From an uncultured Collinsella sp. (GTDB taxonomy: Bacteria; Actinomycetota; Coriobacteriia; Coriobacteriales; Coriobacteriaceae), in NCBI GenBank assembly GCA_905210085.1, contig CAJLVJ010000004.1:1-63212 (forward strand): a stretch of DNA of 63,212 bases, given 5' to 3'. The position numbers and the translations under genes are program-made. Positions 8,651 to 17,346 of this stretch are shown here, one piece after another. Positions within the stretch are counted from its first letter, which is position 1. Each line of letters starts with the position of its first letter. The notes under the pieces are model-generated. The model searched no databases. It was not told where the DNA came from and saw only the letters and a program-made list of their open reading frames with translations.

Positions 8651-9520
8651 TTACTCGCCACGGACCAGACGGTCAAAGGCAACGACGGTAATGGTGTCGC
8701 CGAGCTCCTTGGAGACCTGCTCAGCGTACTTCTTGATGGTGAGGGAGCTGTCCTTGATGAACTCCTGCTCGGTGAGCACGGACTGCTTGTAGAACTTCTC
8801 CAGACGGCCGACAGCCATCTTCTCCTGGATAGCCTCGGGCTTGCCGGACTCGGCAGCCTGGGCCATGTAGATCTGCTTCTCGTGCTCGACGGTCTCGGCC
8901 GGAACCTGATCGCGGGTAGCGCAGATCGGGGCGACGGCGGCAACCTGAAGGGCAACGTCGTGAGCGAAGGTCTTGAAGGACTCAGCCTGAGCGGTCTCGG
9001 CCTTCTCGAAAGCGAACTCGACGAGGACGCCGATCTTACCACCCATGTGGATGTAAGAAGCGAGCGCGCCGTTCTCAGCCTTGCGGGCAGCGAAGCGGGA
9101 GATCTTCATGTTCTCGCCCATGATGTGAATCATCTCGGTGAGCTCGGAGGAAACGGTCTCCTCGCCCATCGGCTTCTCGAGCAGAGCGTCGACGTCAGCA
9201 GGCTCGGTGGTAGCGACAACCTCAGCGACCTTGGAAGCAAAGCCGGTGAACTTGGCGTTGGAGCCAACGAAGTCGGTCTCGCAGGAGAGCTCGAGCAGAG
9301 CGCCGGTCTTGCCATCCTCGGAGACGAACGCGGCGACAGCGCCCTCGTTGGTCTCACGGCCAGCCTTCTTGGCAGCCTTGGCAAGGCCGTTCTTACGCAG
9401 AACGTCGACAGCGGCGTCCATGTCGCCGTCAGCCTCGACGAGAGCCTTCTTGCACTCCATCATCGGGGAGTCGGTCATCTCGCGGAGCTGCTTGACCATA
9501 GCGGCGGTAATCTGGGCCAT
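8651..9520 (-). CDS. tsf: Elongation factor Ts
   Basis: Nucleotide exchange factor for EF-Tu. The N-terminal UBA-like part (MAQITAAMVKQLREMTDSPM), the MECKKAL motif and the TDFVGSN core motif are clear; 289 residues. The frame opens at 9535, but ATG 9520 has AAAGGA six bases upstream and matches the family start. It follows rpsB in the usual rpsB-tsf operon. Confidence 0.97.
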   Translation of the reverse strand: MAQITAAMVKQLREMTDSPMMECKKALVEADGDMDAAVDVLRKNGLAKAAKKAGRETNEGAVAAFVSEDGKTGALLELSCETDFVGSNAKFTGFASKVAEVVATTEPADVDALLEKPMGEETVSSELTEMIHIMGENMKISRFAARKAENGALASYIHMGGKIGVLVEFAFEKAETAQAESFKTFAHDVALQVAAVAPICATRDQVPAETVEHEKQIYMAQAAESGKPEAIQEKMAVGRLEKFYKQSVLTEQEFIKDSSLTIKKYAEQVSKELGDTITVVAFDRLVRGE

Positions 9521-9565
9521 TGTGGTTCCTTTCAAAGAGATGAAAAAGAATTAACTAAGACTGAT

Positions 9566-10294
9566 TTACTCGGCCTTGGGCTCAGCGGCCATCTCGGCCT
9601 CGGAGACCTGCTCCTTGCCGGAGCCAGCGAGGCAGGCGTCAGCCATGAGCTCGCACATAAGGGTGACAGCGGAGATAGCGTCATCGTTGCAGGGGATGCC
9701 GTACTCGACCTCGTCGGGATCGGAGTTGGTGTCGATCAGAGCGACGACGGGGATGTTCAGGCGCTGGGCCTCCTTGATGGCGTTCTCCTCGCGCTTGGTG
9801 TCGATGACGAAGAGAGCCTGGGGCAGACCCTTCATGTCGCGGGCGCCACCGAGGTTGGTCTGGAGCTTGGTGAGCTCCTTGCCGAGAACAGCCTGCTCCT
9901 TCTTGGGCAGAACAGCCATGCGTCCGTCCTCGACCATGGCCTCGAGCTCCTCCATGCGGTTGATGCGGGAGCGGATGGTGACGAAGTTGGTCAGCATGCC
10001 GCCGAGCCAACGCTGGTTGATGTAAGGCATGTTGGCGCGCTCAGCAGCGTTCTTGACGGCCTCCTGAGCCTGCTTCTTGGTGCCGACGAACAGCACGTTG
10101 CCGCCCTTGGCGACGTTCTTGACGAAGGTGTAGGCCTGGTCGGCGTCGAGGATGGTCTGCTTGAGGTCGAGGATGTAGATGCCGTTGCGCTCACCGAAGA
10201 TGAACGGCTTCATCTTGGGGTTCCAGCGACGGGTCTGGTGACCGAAGTGGCAGCCGGCCTCGAGCAGGGTGCGGATATTAATCTTGGTAGCCAT
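9566..10294 (-). CDS. rpsB: 30S ribosomal protein S2
   Basis: Small-subunit protein S2. The N-terminus (TLLEAGCHFGHQTRRWNPKM) and the region FVGTKKQAQEAV are typical; 242 residues, ending in an acidic Ala/Glu tail. AGGAGG precedes the ATG. Transcription probably starts at a promoter about 165 bases upstream, leaving a structured leader (separate entry). Confidence 0.97.
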   Translation of the reverse strand: MATKINIRTLLEAGCHFGHQTRRWNPKMKPFIFGERNGIYILDLKQTILDADQAYTFVKNVAKGGNVLFVGTKKQAQEAVKNAAERANMPYINQRWLGGMLTNFVTIRSRINRMEELEAMVEDGRMAVLPKKEQAVLGKELTKLQTNLGGARDMKGLPQALFVIDTKREENAIKEAQRLNIPVVALIDTNSDPDEVEYGIPCNDDAISAVTLMCELMADACLAGSGKEQVSEAEMAAEPKAE

Positions 10295-10464
10295 GTTAAA
10301 CCTCCTGTGGTTTGCCTCCGCGCGGGGTCATCCTCCAAAACCAACCCGGACATGTGCTACCAAAGCCCGGGCACCACGGTATGAAGTAGCCGCGCGTGCG
10401 TGATAAAAACATGTTGCCGTGAAGCAACCCGATGAATGATAGCAGGAATGCATCTTCCTGCCAA
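10295..10464 (-). promoter_or_regulatory. rpsB promoter and structured 5' leader
   Basis: On the minus strand TTGGCA (10459-10464) and TATCAT (10436-10441) are separated by exactly 17 bases. The predicted leader of about 135 bases contains a GTTGC/GCAAC hairpin near 10410-10428 and a 7-bp CCCGGGC/GTCCGGG hairpin near 10350-10377 before the ribosome-binding site. Autoregulation by S2 through its leader is known in other bacteria; that this leader works the same way is inference. Confidence 0.6.
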
Positions 10465-10513
10465 CCCGCAATCAAAACCACACACCTGAGTGCGGCGCGG
10501 GACGTCCCAGCCA

Positions 10514-11434
10514 CTATTCGCCGCGGGGATGGGCTTGAGCCACGGCACGTTTGAGCCGATCGGGCGTGAGATGCGTGTAGATCTGCGTCGTGGACAGGCT
10601 CGCATGACCTAGCAGCTCTTGAACCGAGCGCAGGTCCGCACCGCCCTCGAGCAAATCGGTCGCAAAGGTATGGCGCATCGCATGCGGGGCAATGTCGGCC
10701 GGAATGCCGGCGAGCGTCGCCAGCGTATGGAACCGCCGCCTGAGCATGGCGGCACTCATGCGATTGCCGCGCGCCGATATAAGCAGCGGATGCGGCCCGG
10801 TAGCGGGGTCACGGCGCTTTGCCTGAGCGAGCAACTCCGGCCTCCCCTCCTCAATATAGAGACGCGTCGCCTCGAGTGCGCGACGATACAGAGGGACGAT
10901 ACGCTCCTTGCTCCCCTTGCCCCAAAGTCGCAGCGTTCGCTCGGACCAACCAATAGACTCCACGTTGAGCGCCGCGAGCTCCGAGATTCGCGCGCCGGAG
11001 GCATAGAGCAACTCAAGCATCGCCGCATCGCGCAGTCCCGCGGGCATCGAGGTATCAGGCGTCTTGAGCAGCGCCTCAACCTGCTGGGTCGTAAGGACGC
11101 CCGGCAGGTCACGTGGCAGCTTGGGCGATGCGATCGCCGAGACCGCATCGCCCTCGACAATCCCCTCGGCAGCCATCCAGCGATAGAGAGATCGAATAGC
11201 CGACAGGTGCGCCGCAAGCGTTCGGGGAGCCACCTGCTCACGCGAAAGCTCGGCAAGATAGCGACGAATGGTGCGCACGTCGGCAGCGAAAGCATCAATA
11301 TTCTCGCGCTCGCACCAGACAGCAAAGCGCTCTAGCCTCGAGCCATAGGCCGTCACCGTGTTGGGAGAAAGTCCCTCAACACGTGCGATATAGGCGATAA
11401 ACGAGTCGACGGTGTCGTACAGGTCAAAGGCTAT
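10514..11434 (-). CDS. xerC: Tyrosine recombinase of the XerC/XerD type
   Basis: Site-specific recombinase, probably for chromosome dimer resolution. Catalytic residues are all present: Arg in SGARISEL, Lys in GKGSKERIVP, HAMRH, then GHASLSTTQIYTH with the Tyr nucleophile. The first ATG/GTG/TTG in frame is a GTG at 11356 (280 residues), but that would cut off the first helix of the core-binding domain. Upstream codons read FIAYIARVEGLSPNTV, exactly the family N-terminus, back to an ATA at 11434 that overlaps the trmFO stop codon and has GGAGG nine bases upstream; this gives 306 residues. I therefore place the start at ATA, a non-standard initiation codon. XerC versus XerD cannot be settled here. 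Confidence 0.88.
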   Translation of the reverse strand: MAFDLYDTVDSFIAYIARVEGLSPNTVTAYGSRLERFAVWCERENIDAFAADVRTIRRYLAELSREQVAPRTLAAHLSAIRSLYRWMAAEGIVEGDAVSAIASPKLPRDLPGVLTTQQVEALLKTPDTSMPAGLRDAAMLELLYASGARISELAALNVESIGWSERTLRLWGKGSKERIVPLYRRALEATRLYIEEGRPELLAQAKRRDPATGPHPLLISARGNRMSAAMLRRRFHTLATLAGIPADIAPHAMRHTFATDLLEGGADLRSVQELLGHASLSTTQIYTHLTPDRLKRAVAQAHPRGE

Positions 11435-12774
11435 GACCGGTCGCCTCCAAACAAGTCGGAGCGCGTGGCCAAGTAGGCATCAAGGGCCTCGAGGGCGCGA
11501 TCCGCATAAGCCTGATAGCGGTCGCGTTTGCTGCGGCGCTTACCATCCTCGAGTGGCGGCACCAGGCCAAAGTTGACATGCATAGGCTGATAGCCCACGG
11601 TGGCAGGATCGGTCGCATAGCCCACGAGCGCACCCAGGGCGCCCACACGCGGCAACTCGACGCCCGCGGCACCGATAGCCTCGGCATAGGTGTTGAGCGC
11701 CGCGAGCAGACCTGTCGCCACGGCTTCCATGTACCCCTCGGTGCCGGTGATCTGACCGGCCAGGCGCACGCCGGTACCGGGCACGGCAAAGGTGCTATCG
11801 AGCACGTGAGGGGCGTCGACAAAGGTATTGCGGTGCATGACACCGTAGCGGAAGAACTCAGCGTTCTCCAGGCCCGGCACCATATGGAAGACGCGCTTCT
11901 GCTCGCCAAAGGTCAAGTTGGTCTGGAAGCCCACCAGGTTATAGGCGGTCTTCTCCTTGTTCTCGGCACGCAGCTGAATCGCCGCCCAGGGGCGACGTCC
12001 GGTACGCGGGTCGGTGAGGCCGACGGGCTTCATGGCGCCAAAGCGAATGGCGTCCTTGCCGGTGCGCGCAACTTCCTCGGCAGGCTGGCAGGCTTGGAAC
12101 AGATCGCCGCCCTCAAAGTCTTTGAGCACCACGCGGTCGGCCGTGGTAAGCGCCTCGATAAAGGCCTCGTACTCCTCCTTGTTGAGCGGAGCGTTGAGAT
12201 AGTCGCCGCTCCCCTGCTCCTCGTAGCGCGACTGCGAGAATAGCACGTCCATATCGAGCGTGGAGGCATCGACGATCGGCGCCGCCGCATCAAAGAATGC
12301 CAGGGCATCGCCACCGACGAGCTTCATAACCTCTTCGCTCAGCGCCGGTGAACACAGCGGGCCCGCGGCAATGACCACGTGACCCTCGGGAATCTGTGTG
12401 ACCTCACCGTGCACGACCTCGATATTGGGACGAGCGGCAACCTCGGCCTCGACAAGCTCGGAAAACTTGACGCGGTCGACCGCCAAGGCGCCACCGGCGG
12501 GAACAGCCGCGCGATGGGCGCAATCGAGCAGGACTGAACCCATGCGCTCAAGCTCGGCCTTCAGCAAACCAGCCGCGGAATCCGGACGGGTCGACTTAAA
12601 CGAATTCGAGCAGACGAGCTCTGCCAGGTGATCGGTATGGTGAGCCGGGGAGCTCACCTGGGGGCGCATCTCGCACAGCTTTACGGCAAAACCGCGATCT
12701 GCCAGCTGGATCGCGCACTCCGAACCCGCCAGACCGCCACCGATAACTGTCACCTGATCGAACTGCATCTGCAA
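11431..12774 (-). CDS. trmFO: tRNA (uracil-54,C5)-methyltransferase, folate/FAD-dependent
   Basis: Makes ribothymidine-54 in the T-loop of tRNAs using methylenetetrahydrofolate and FADH2. The N-terminus has the FAD Rossmann motif VIGGGLAGSECA, followed by the family block with NSFKS; 447 residues. AAAGGTG precedes the ATG. The 3' end overlaps the probable start of the recombinase gene. A trmFO-xerC neighbourhood with dprA and comM upstream is a familiar arrangement in Gram-positive bacteria. Confidence 0.96.
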   Translation of the reverse strand: MQMQFDQVTVIGGGLAGSECAIQLADRGFAVKLCEMRPQVSSPAHHTDHLAELVCSNSFKSTRPDSAAGLLKAELERMGSVLLDCAHRAAVPAGGALAVDRVKFSELVEAEVAARPNIEVVHGEVTQIPEGHVVIAAGPLCSPALSEEVMKLVGGDALAFFDAAAPIVDASTLDMDVLFSQSRYEEQGSGDYLNAPLNKEEYEAFIEALTTADRVVLKDFEGGDLFQACQPAEEVARTGKDAIRFGAMKPVGLTDPRTGRRPWAAIQLRAENKEKTAYNLVGFQTNLTFGEQKRVFHMVPGLENAEFFRYGVMHRNTFVDAPHVLDSTFAVPGTGVRLAGQITGTEGYMEAVATGLLAALNTYAEAIGAAGVELPRVGALGALVGYATDPATVGYQPMHVNFGLVPPLEDGKRRSKRDRYQAYADRALEALDAYLATRSDLFGGDRS

Positions 12775-12782
12775 ACACCTTT

Positions 12783-13718
12783 CTAATTGACACGTTTTCC
12801 ATTGTGACCGAAGGGTGTCTGGGCGTGAAGGGCAAACTTGGAGGGCGCATACCTTCCATCCATCATGCGCTCGATAAGACCCTCGAGTTCAAGCGAACCC
12901 AAGAGTTTGAGTACGCCGACAGCATCGAGCGAGACGAGCGCCGCGATGTCGTCGACCTTGAGCGGAGAGGCGATGAGCGCATGCATCACGGTCTGCTGCG
13001 TTGGATCCAGGTCGGCAATGCCGGGAGCATCGGGGCGCGAGTAGCGCAGGGTTCCGTAGATGCGTGAGATAGCCATCTCGATAGATTCCTCGTCGACGAT
13101 GCAGCAGGCACCGTTCGCAATGAGGTAATTCGTGCCACGCGACTCGGGCGATAGGATCGACCCCGGCACGGCAAGAAGTTCGCGCCCCAAATCCATAGCA
13201 GCCTCGGCTGTGGAAAACGTCCCAGAAGGCATACCCGCCTCGGATACAAAGAGGGCTTGCGACAGGGCCGCGATTACGCGATTGCGGCGCGGAAAGGCGA
13301 ACTTGCGCGGACCCATGCCCCACGGAGAGATCGACACGACCGCGCCACCCGTATCAAGCGTGCGCGTAATCAGCCCCGCGCTCGAACGCGGGTAGACCAC
13401 GTCGGCGCCCGTCCCCAGCACCACAACGTGTTTGCCGCCGGCGTTGACCGCAGCCCAACCCGAGGCCTGGTCACAACCGACCGCACCGCCCGAAACTACC
13501 GTCACTCCCGCCTCAACCGCCACCTTCGCCGCAAGCTCTGCCACGGCAAGACCATACGGCGAGGCCTTTCGCGCACCGATGATGGAGAGCGCGGGCGTCG
13601 AAAGCGCCTCGGGGTTGCCGCGCACATAGAGCGTCTGAGGTACATCAGAAAGCTCCAAAACGGTCTCGGGATACAACGCGTCACCTGGATGCAGCTCGAA
13701 GGTCCCCTCAGCCATCAT
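12783..13718 (-). CDS. dprA: DNA-processing protein A
   Basis: Loads RecA on incoming single-stranded DNA during transformation. The Rossmann-like core has SIIGARKASPYG, SGGAVGCDQASGWAA and VVLGTGADVVYP; the C-terminal part (from about residue 230) looks like the DprA winged helix. The frame opens at 13874, but ATG 13718 has AGGAGG five bases upstream and overlaps the comM stop by four bases; it gives 311 residues. The usual SGGARGID motif is changed to SGGAVGCD here. With comM upstream it suggests at least a remnant competence capacity; no other com genes are in the window. Confidence 0.94.
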   Translation of the reverse strand: MMAEGTFELHPGDALYPETVLELSDVPQTLYVRGNPEALSTPALSIIGARKASPYGLAVAELAAKVAVEAGVTVVSGGAVGCDQASGWAAVNAGGKHVVVLGTGADVVYPRSSAGLITRTLDTGGAVVSISPWGMGPRKFAFPRRNRVIAALSQALFVSEAGMPSGTFSTAEAAMDLGRELLAVPGSILSPESRGTNYLIANGACCIVDEESIEMAISRIYGTLRYSRPDAPGIADLDPTQQTVMHALIASPLKVDDIAALVSLDAVGVLKLLGSLELEGLIERMMDGRYAPSKFALHAQTPFGHNGKRVN

Positions 13719-15238
13719 TGGTCCCTCCTTCCCTGGTACATCGCCGCCTCGAGCACGTGGTCCTGCGTCACCTGCTCGCTCTCGGCGACATCTGCGATCG
13801 TGCGCGCAATGCGAACAAGGCGCACGATGCCACGCCCTGTGAGATGCGTGCGCTTCGACAGGCCGAGCACACACTTCTCCGCCGCATCATCGAGCTCAAA
13901 GGTCGAAACGACGCCGTCAATGGACCGTGTCTCGTCATCCTCGGCCTCGGCATCCGCATCGTCCATGCGGGATTCGCGCCAAGCGCGAAAGGCGCGACCG
14001 CGCACAACGTAGTCACGTAACTCGGCCGACGACATGCCCTCCGCACCCTCGATAATCACTTGAGGGTCGGGACGGGTCACATCGATCATCATGTCGATAC
14101 GGTCGGCCAAAGGACCGCGCAGTTTAGACCGATAGCGCTCGACCATCGCCGCCGAGCAGCGACACGGCACCTCGCGATCGCCCAAAAAGCCGCAGGGGCA
14201 GGGATTGCTCGCAGCCAGCAGCTGAAAGCGCGACGGGAAGGTAAAAGCCCCGTCGACGCGTACGATCCTCACGTAGCCGCGCTCGATGGGCTGACGCAGC
14301 GTCTGCAGCACGCCAGTGGGAAACTCGGCAAGCTCGTCCAAAAAGAGCACGCCGCCATGAGCAAGGCTGATCTCACCCGGGTGCACCGGGCGCCCGCCGC
14401 CGATAAGGCCTGCGGTCGAAATACTGTGGTGGGGACTGCGGAAGGGGCGGTGCCCCGCCAACAAGCCATCAATGTTCTCACCCAAAACCGAATGGATGCA
14501 CAGTGCCTCCTGCTGATCCTCAACGGAAAGCTCGGGCAGGATGCCGGTCATACGGCGTGCGAGCATCGTCTTGCCCGATCCCGGAGACCCGATCATGAGC
14601 AAGCCGAGTTCTCCTGCCGCCGCAAGCGCCATGCCGCGTTTAGCGACTTCCTGCCCCAGCACGTCGGCATAGTCGAGCTCAGGCTCAAAGGTCGCCTCGA
14701 CGCCCTCGGAATCCAGATAGTGCCGAGCCGCCTCGCCCATGCCATGGGCAAGTTGAGACAGATGATCGATAAAGCCGCAATCCACGCCCGCGAGTGGCAC
14801 ATGCTGGTCGGACCTGCCGGCGATAAAAGACAGCCCCATGTCGCGAGCCAATAGCTGAAACGCCACCTCGCCCTTGACAGGAAGCACCGTACCGTCCAAG
14901 CCGAGCTCGCCGGCGATAAGGCAGCGATCGAGGTTGTCACGGGGAATCTGCCCATCGGCCGCTAGAACCGCGATGGCGATGGGCAGATCAAAGCCGCTAC
15001 CGGTCTTGCGAATATCGCCGGGCGCCAGATTGACCGTAATGCCCGAGCGCGGGATCTCAAAGCCGGCCGAGCGCATCGCACAGCGAATACGACCACGTGA
15101 CTCCATCACCTCCATACTCGGGATGCCGAGCATCTGAATGCCCGGAACGCCGCCGGCAAGCGAGACCTCGACCGTGACGTGAATCGCCTCGACGCCGCGG
15201 ATGCAGGCCGCGTGAACGGCAAACGTCTCGAACGCCAT
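13715..15238 (-). CDS. comM: YifB/ComM-family Mg-chelatase-like AAA+ ATPase
   Basis: In transformable bacteria ComM is a hexameric helicase that promotes branch migration during recombination. The 507-residue protein has an N-terminal Lon-protease-like fold (GVPGIQMLGIPS), a Walker A motif in MIGSPGSGKTMLARR, Walker B around GGVLFLDELAEF, and a four-Cys cluster (NPCPCGFLG...CRCS). The open frame runs further upstream to 15436, but ATG 15238 overlaps the yraN stop (ATGA) and matches the family N-terminus MAFETFAVHAACIRG. Confidence 0.95.
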   Translation of the reverse strand: MAFETFAVHAACIRGVEAIHVTVEVSLAGGVPGIQMLGIPSMEVMESRGRIRCAMRSAGFEIPRSGITVNLAPGDIRKTGSGFDLPIAIAVLAADGQIPRDNLDRCLIAGELGLDGTVLPVKGEVAFQLLARDMGLSFIAGRSDQHVPLAGVDCGFIDHLSQLAHGMGEAARHYLDSEGVEATFEPELDYADVLGQEVAKRGMALAAAGELGLLMIGSPGSGKTMLARRMTGILPELSVEDQQEALCIHSVLGENIDGLLAGHRPFRSPHHSISTAGLIGGGRPVHPGEISLAHGGVLFLDELAEFPTGVLQTLRQPIERGYVRIVRVDGAFTFPSRFQLLAASNPCPCGFLGDREVPCRCSAAMVERYRSKLRGPLADRIDMMIDVTRPDPQVIIEGAEGMSSAELRDYVVRGRAFRAWRESRMDDADAEAEDDETRSIDGVVSTFELDDAAEKCVLGLSKRTHLTGRGIVRLVRIARTIADVAESEQVTQDHVLEAAMYQGRRDQ

Positions 15239-15723
15239 CACGACACCTGCCAATCGAACGCGTTGTACTGATGCTCGATCTCGGCGATATGCCCGTCGCG
15301 GATGGTGACGCCCACGGCATCGAAGCGAATCGCCTTGAGCGGATAATGCTCCATGAGATAGCAACTTGCGATGCGGCGGTAGCGGCGTTGCTTTTGGGCG
15401 TCCACGGCCTCCTCGGGAAAGACCCGCGTGTTGCAATCCAGCGCAACGCGTCTGGTCTTGACCTCGGCCATCACCACGACATCGTCGAGCTCATCGAGCA
15501 GCACCAGATCGGCCTCGCCCTCGGTGCAACGATAACCCTGCTCCAGCAAGGTGTAGCCGCGCTCGTTAAAGTAGTCGATGGTGATCAGCTCGCCTAGCAT
15601 GCCCAGCTCGCGGGGACTGAGTCCCTTGATAAACTCGGGCGTCATCGCCCCACAGTCGAGCTCGCCGTTTTCCCAACGCTCCTTGAGCTGCTGCGTCTTG
15701 CTCTTTTTGCTTGCGGCACTCAT
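15238..15723 (-). CDS. yraN: YraN/UPF0102 family nuclease-like protein
   Basis: Small protein with a predicted restriction-endonuclease-like fold; cellular role unknown. Key residues are visible in GELITIDYFNERGY, EGEADLVLLDE and VVMAEVKTR (the E-x-K and D positions of the fold). It is 161 residues with an extra Lys-rich N-terminus of about 40 residues before the domain. ATG 15723 has AAAGGAG five bases upstream; the longer frame to 15855 is not supported because it runs through a terminator hairpin. yraN between rnhB and comM/dprA is a conserved order. Confidence 0.92.
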   Translation of the reverse strand: MSAASKKSKTQQLKERWENGELDCGAMTPEFIKGLSPRELGMLGELITIDYFNERGYTLLEQGYRCTEGEADLVLLDELDDVVVMAEVKTRRVALDCNTRVFPEEAVDAQKQRRYRRIASCYLMEHYPLKAIRFDAVGVTIRDGHIAEIEHQYNAFDWQVS

Positions 15724-15821
15724 GGGGTCTCCTTTCCCGCACACTGCATTGCCCCGATGATGAGGGCACCTTTCATGCGGGTAAGTACCGGAAGCAAACC
15801 AAAAGCTGACCAAATGCCGAC

Positions 15822-15863
15822 AAAAAACGGGCCGTACGCAGCAATGCCGCTGCATACGGCCCG
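15822..15863 (-). terminator. Rho-independent terminator after rnhB
   Basis: The stem pairs 15828-15842 with 15849-15863 (one C/A mismatch) with a short loop, followed on the minus strand by six T. It sits between rnhB and yraN, so yraN-comM-dprA-trmFO-xerC needs read-through or its own promoter. Confidence 0.85.
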
Positions 15864-15912
15864 CTACCAGCAGGTTTATAAAACCACAGAGGTCCCTGTC
15901 TCCACAATTGGC

Positions 15913-16701
15913 CTAGAAAAGGCGCTCAGTCTGCAGAAAGTTTCCGCAAAAGCTCACGCGGTGCAGCGGACAAAGTCCATGTTTGCGAATGGCCTCGATG
16001 TGCTCGGGGCTCGCATAGCCCTTCGACTCGGCCAGATGGTACTCGGGGTACTCGGCGTCGTACTCGACCATCATCTCGTCACGCGTGACCTTGGCCATGA
16101 TGGACGCTGCGGCGATGCAGGCGATCTTGGCATCGCCTTTCACCACATCGCGCTCGTTAGGAACAGCGCCCAAGGGGTTGCCATCCATGAGGACGCAGTC
16201 GGGTTCAAGTCCCGTATCGGCCACGGCGCCCGCAACGGCGGTACGGATAGCACGGGCCATGCCCATCTCATCGATATCCTTAGGCGCGATATGGCAAAAA
16301 CCGATCGCCGTCGCCACCTCGGCAATCTTCACTGAGAGCAACTCGCGGCGCGCCGGCGTGAGCTTTTTGGAATCGTTGATGCCCCAGACGCGCGGCTCCA
16401 TGGGAAGGCACACGGCACACACGGTTAAGGGACCCGCTACCGAGCCGCGGCCCACCTCGTCGACACCAACGACCACCCCATCGCCGCCAAGCTCATGCAT
16501 AAGCTCGTACATGTCATTGACGCGCTCGCGCTCGGCAAGTTCCTTAGCATGGCGTTTGAGGGCGCGTTCACAAGCCTTGATCACCTGCTGGCGCGGGTCC
16601 TCGCGATAATGCTCCACGAGGGCGGGGATCTCCTCAAACGTTGCGCTCGCTAGCTCTCCGGCAACCTGCGATGCCGAAACCGAGCTCGTCATATTGGCCA
16701 T
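15913..16701 (-). CDS. rnhB: Ribonuclease HII
   Basis: Removes RNA from RNA/DNA hybrids and misincorporated ribonucleotides. The catalytic DEVGRG motif opens the nuclease domain at about residue 85, and SKKLT and the ASIMAKVTRD block follow. There is an N-terminal extension of about 80 residues, as in some Gram-positive RNase HII proteins. ATG 16701 has AGGAGG seven bases upstream and gives 262 residues. Flanked by two terminators. Confidence 0.95.
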   Translation of the reverse strand: MANMTSSVSASQVAGELASATFEEIPALVEHYREDPRQQVIKACERALKRHAKELAERERVNDMYELMHELGGDGVVVGVDEVGRGSVAGPLTVCAVCLPMEPRVWGINDSKKLTPARRELLSVKIAEVATAIGFCHIAPKDIDEMGMARAIRTAVAGAVADTGLEPDCVLMDGNPLGAVPNERDVVKGDAKIACIAAASIMAKVTRDEMMVEYDAEYPEYHLAESKGYASPEHIEAIRKHGLCPLHRVSFCGNFLQTERLF

Positions 16702-16730
16702 ACCAGGCCCTCCTTGCATGCAAATCAGAT

Positions 16731-16760
16731 AAAAAGAAGGGCCACCCGAAGGTGACCCTT
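16731..16760 (-). terminator. Rho-independent terminator of rplS
   Basis: A 10-bp stem (16737-16746 with 16751-16760) closed by a UUCG-type tetraloop on the minus strand and followed by a TTCTTTTT tract. It lies 34 bases after the rplS stop. Confidence 0.92.
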
Positions 16761-16794
16761 GTGTCCAAACGAGTGGACAGACGCTGCGATCTTC

Positions 16795-17136
16795 TTAGCG
16801 CTTCTCGGGGATGCGAGCAGCCTTGCCCACCTTGTCGCGGAGGTAGTACAGCTTGGCGCGACGGACGCGACCATGACGAACGACCTCGAGCTTGGCGATC
16901 TTGGGGCTGTGAAGCGGGAAGGTACGCTCAACACCGACACCGAAGGACATCTTGCGGACGGTGAAGGTCTCGCGGGCACCGGCGCCGGCCATGCGGATAA
17001 CGTCGCCCTGGAAGACCTGGATGCGCTCGCGGTCGCCTTCCTTAATGCGGTAGTGAACCTTGACGTTGTCGGCGACGCGAACCTGAGGAATGTCCTCGCG
17101 GATCTGCTGACGCTCGATTGCGCGGATGTAATCCAT
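16795..17136 (-). CDS. rplS: 50S ribosomal protein L19
   Basis: Large-subunit protein L19. The sequence RIKEGDRERIQVFQGDVI and the Arg-rich block GRVRRAKLYYLRDKVGKAARI are diagnostic; 113 residues. ATG 17136 has AAGGA seven bases upstream, better than the TTG two codons before it. It is a single-gene unit with its own promoter and terminator. Confidence 0.97.
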   Translation of the reverse strand: MDYIRAIERQQIREDIPQVRVADNVKVHYRIKEGDRERIQVFQGDVIRMAGAGARETFTVRKMSFGVGVERTFPLHSPKIAKLEVVRHGRVRRAKLYYLRDKVGKAARIPEKR

Positions 17137-17233
17137 GTGCAATTCCTTACTCTTCTAGAGGTGCCGTACCACTCTGGCCGGCACGTAGTTGAACAAACGT
17201 ATTCGAGTATACACGCGCGGGTTTCTGCTGCAA
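17137..17233 (-). promoter_or_regulatory. rplS promoter and leader hairpin
   Basis: A near-consensus -10, TATACT (17206-17211), is preceded 16 bases upstream by TTGCAG (17228-17233). The leader contains a hairpin GTGCCG/CGGCAC (17161-17166 with 17179-17184) before the ribosome-binding site. Leaders that bind their own protein product are known for L19 in some phyla; function here is not shown. Confidence 0.55.
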
Positions 17234-17279
17234 GAACAATTTTTTACGCAGACAAAAAGACAAAACCCGCACATGATAA

Positions 17280-17307
17280 CCGTCCGCCTCACGAATGAGA
17301 CGGACGG
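17280..17307 (-). terminator. Probable terminator of ppdK
   Basis: The inverted repeat CCGTCCG (17280-17286) / CGGACGG (17301-17307), extended inward by CTCA/TGAG, lies 40 bases after the ppdK stop. The T tract on the minus strand is weak (TTATCAT), so termination may be inefficient. Confidence 0.6.
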
Positions 17308-17346
17308 CATGAGGGGGGGCTACGTTAGGCGTCTGAACCCAAAACG

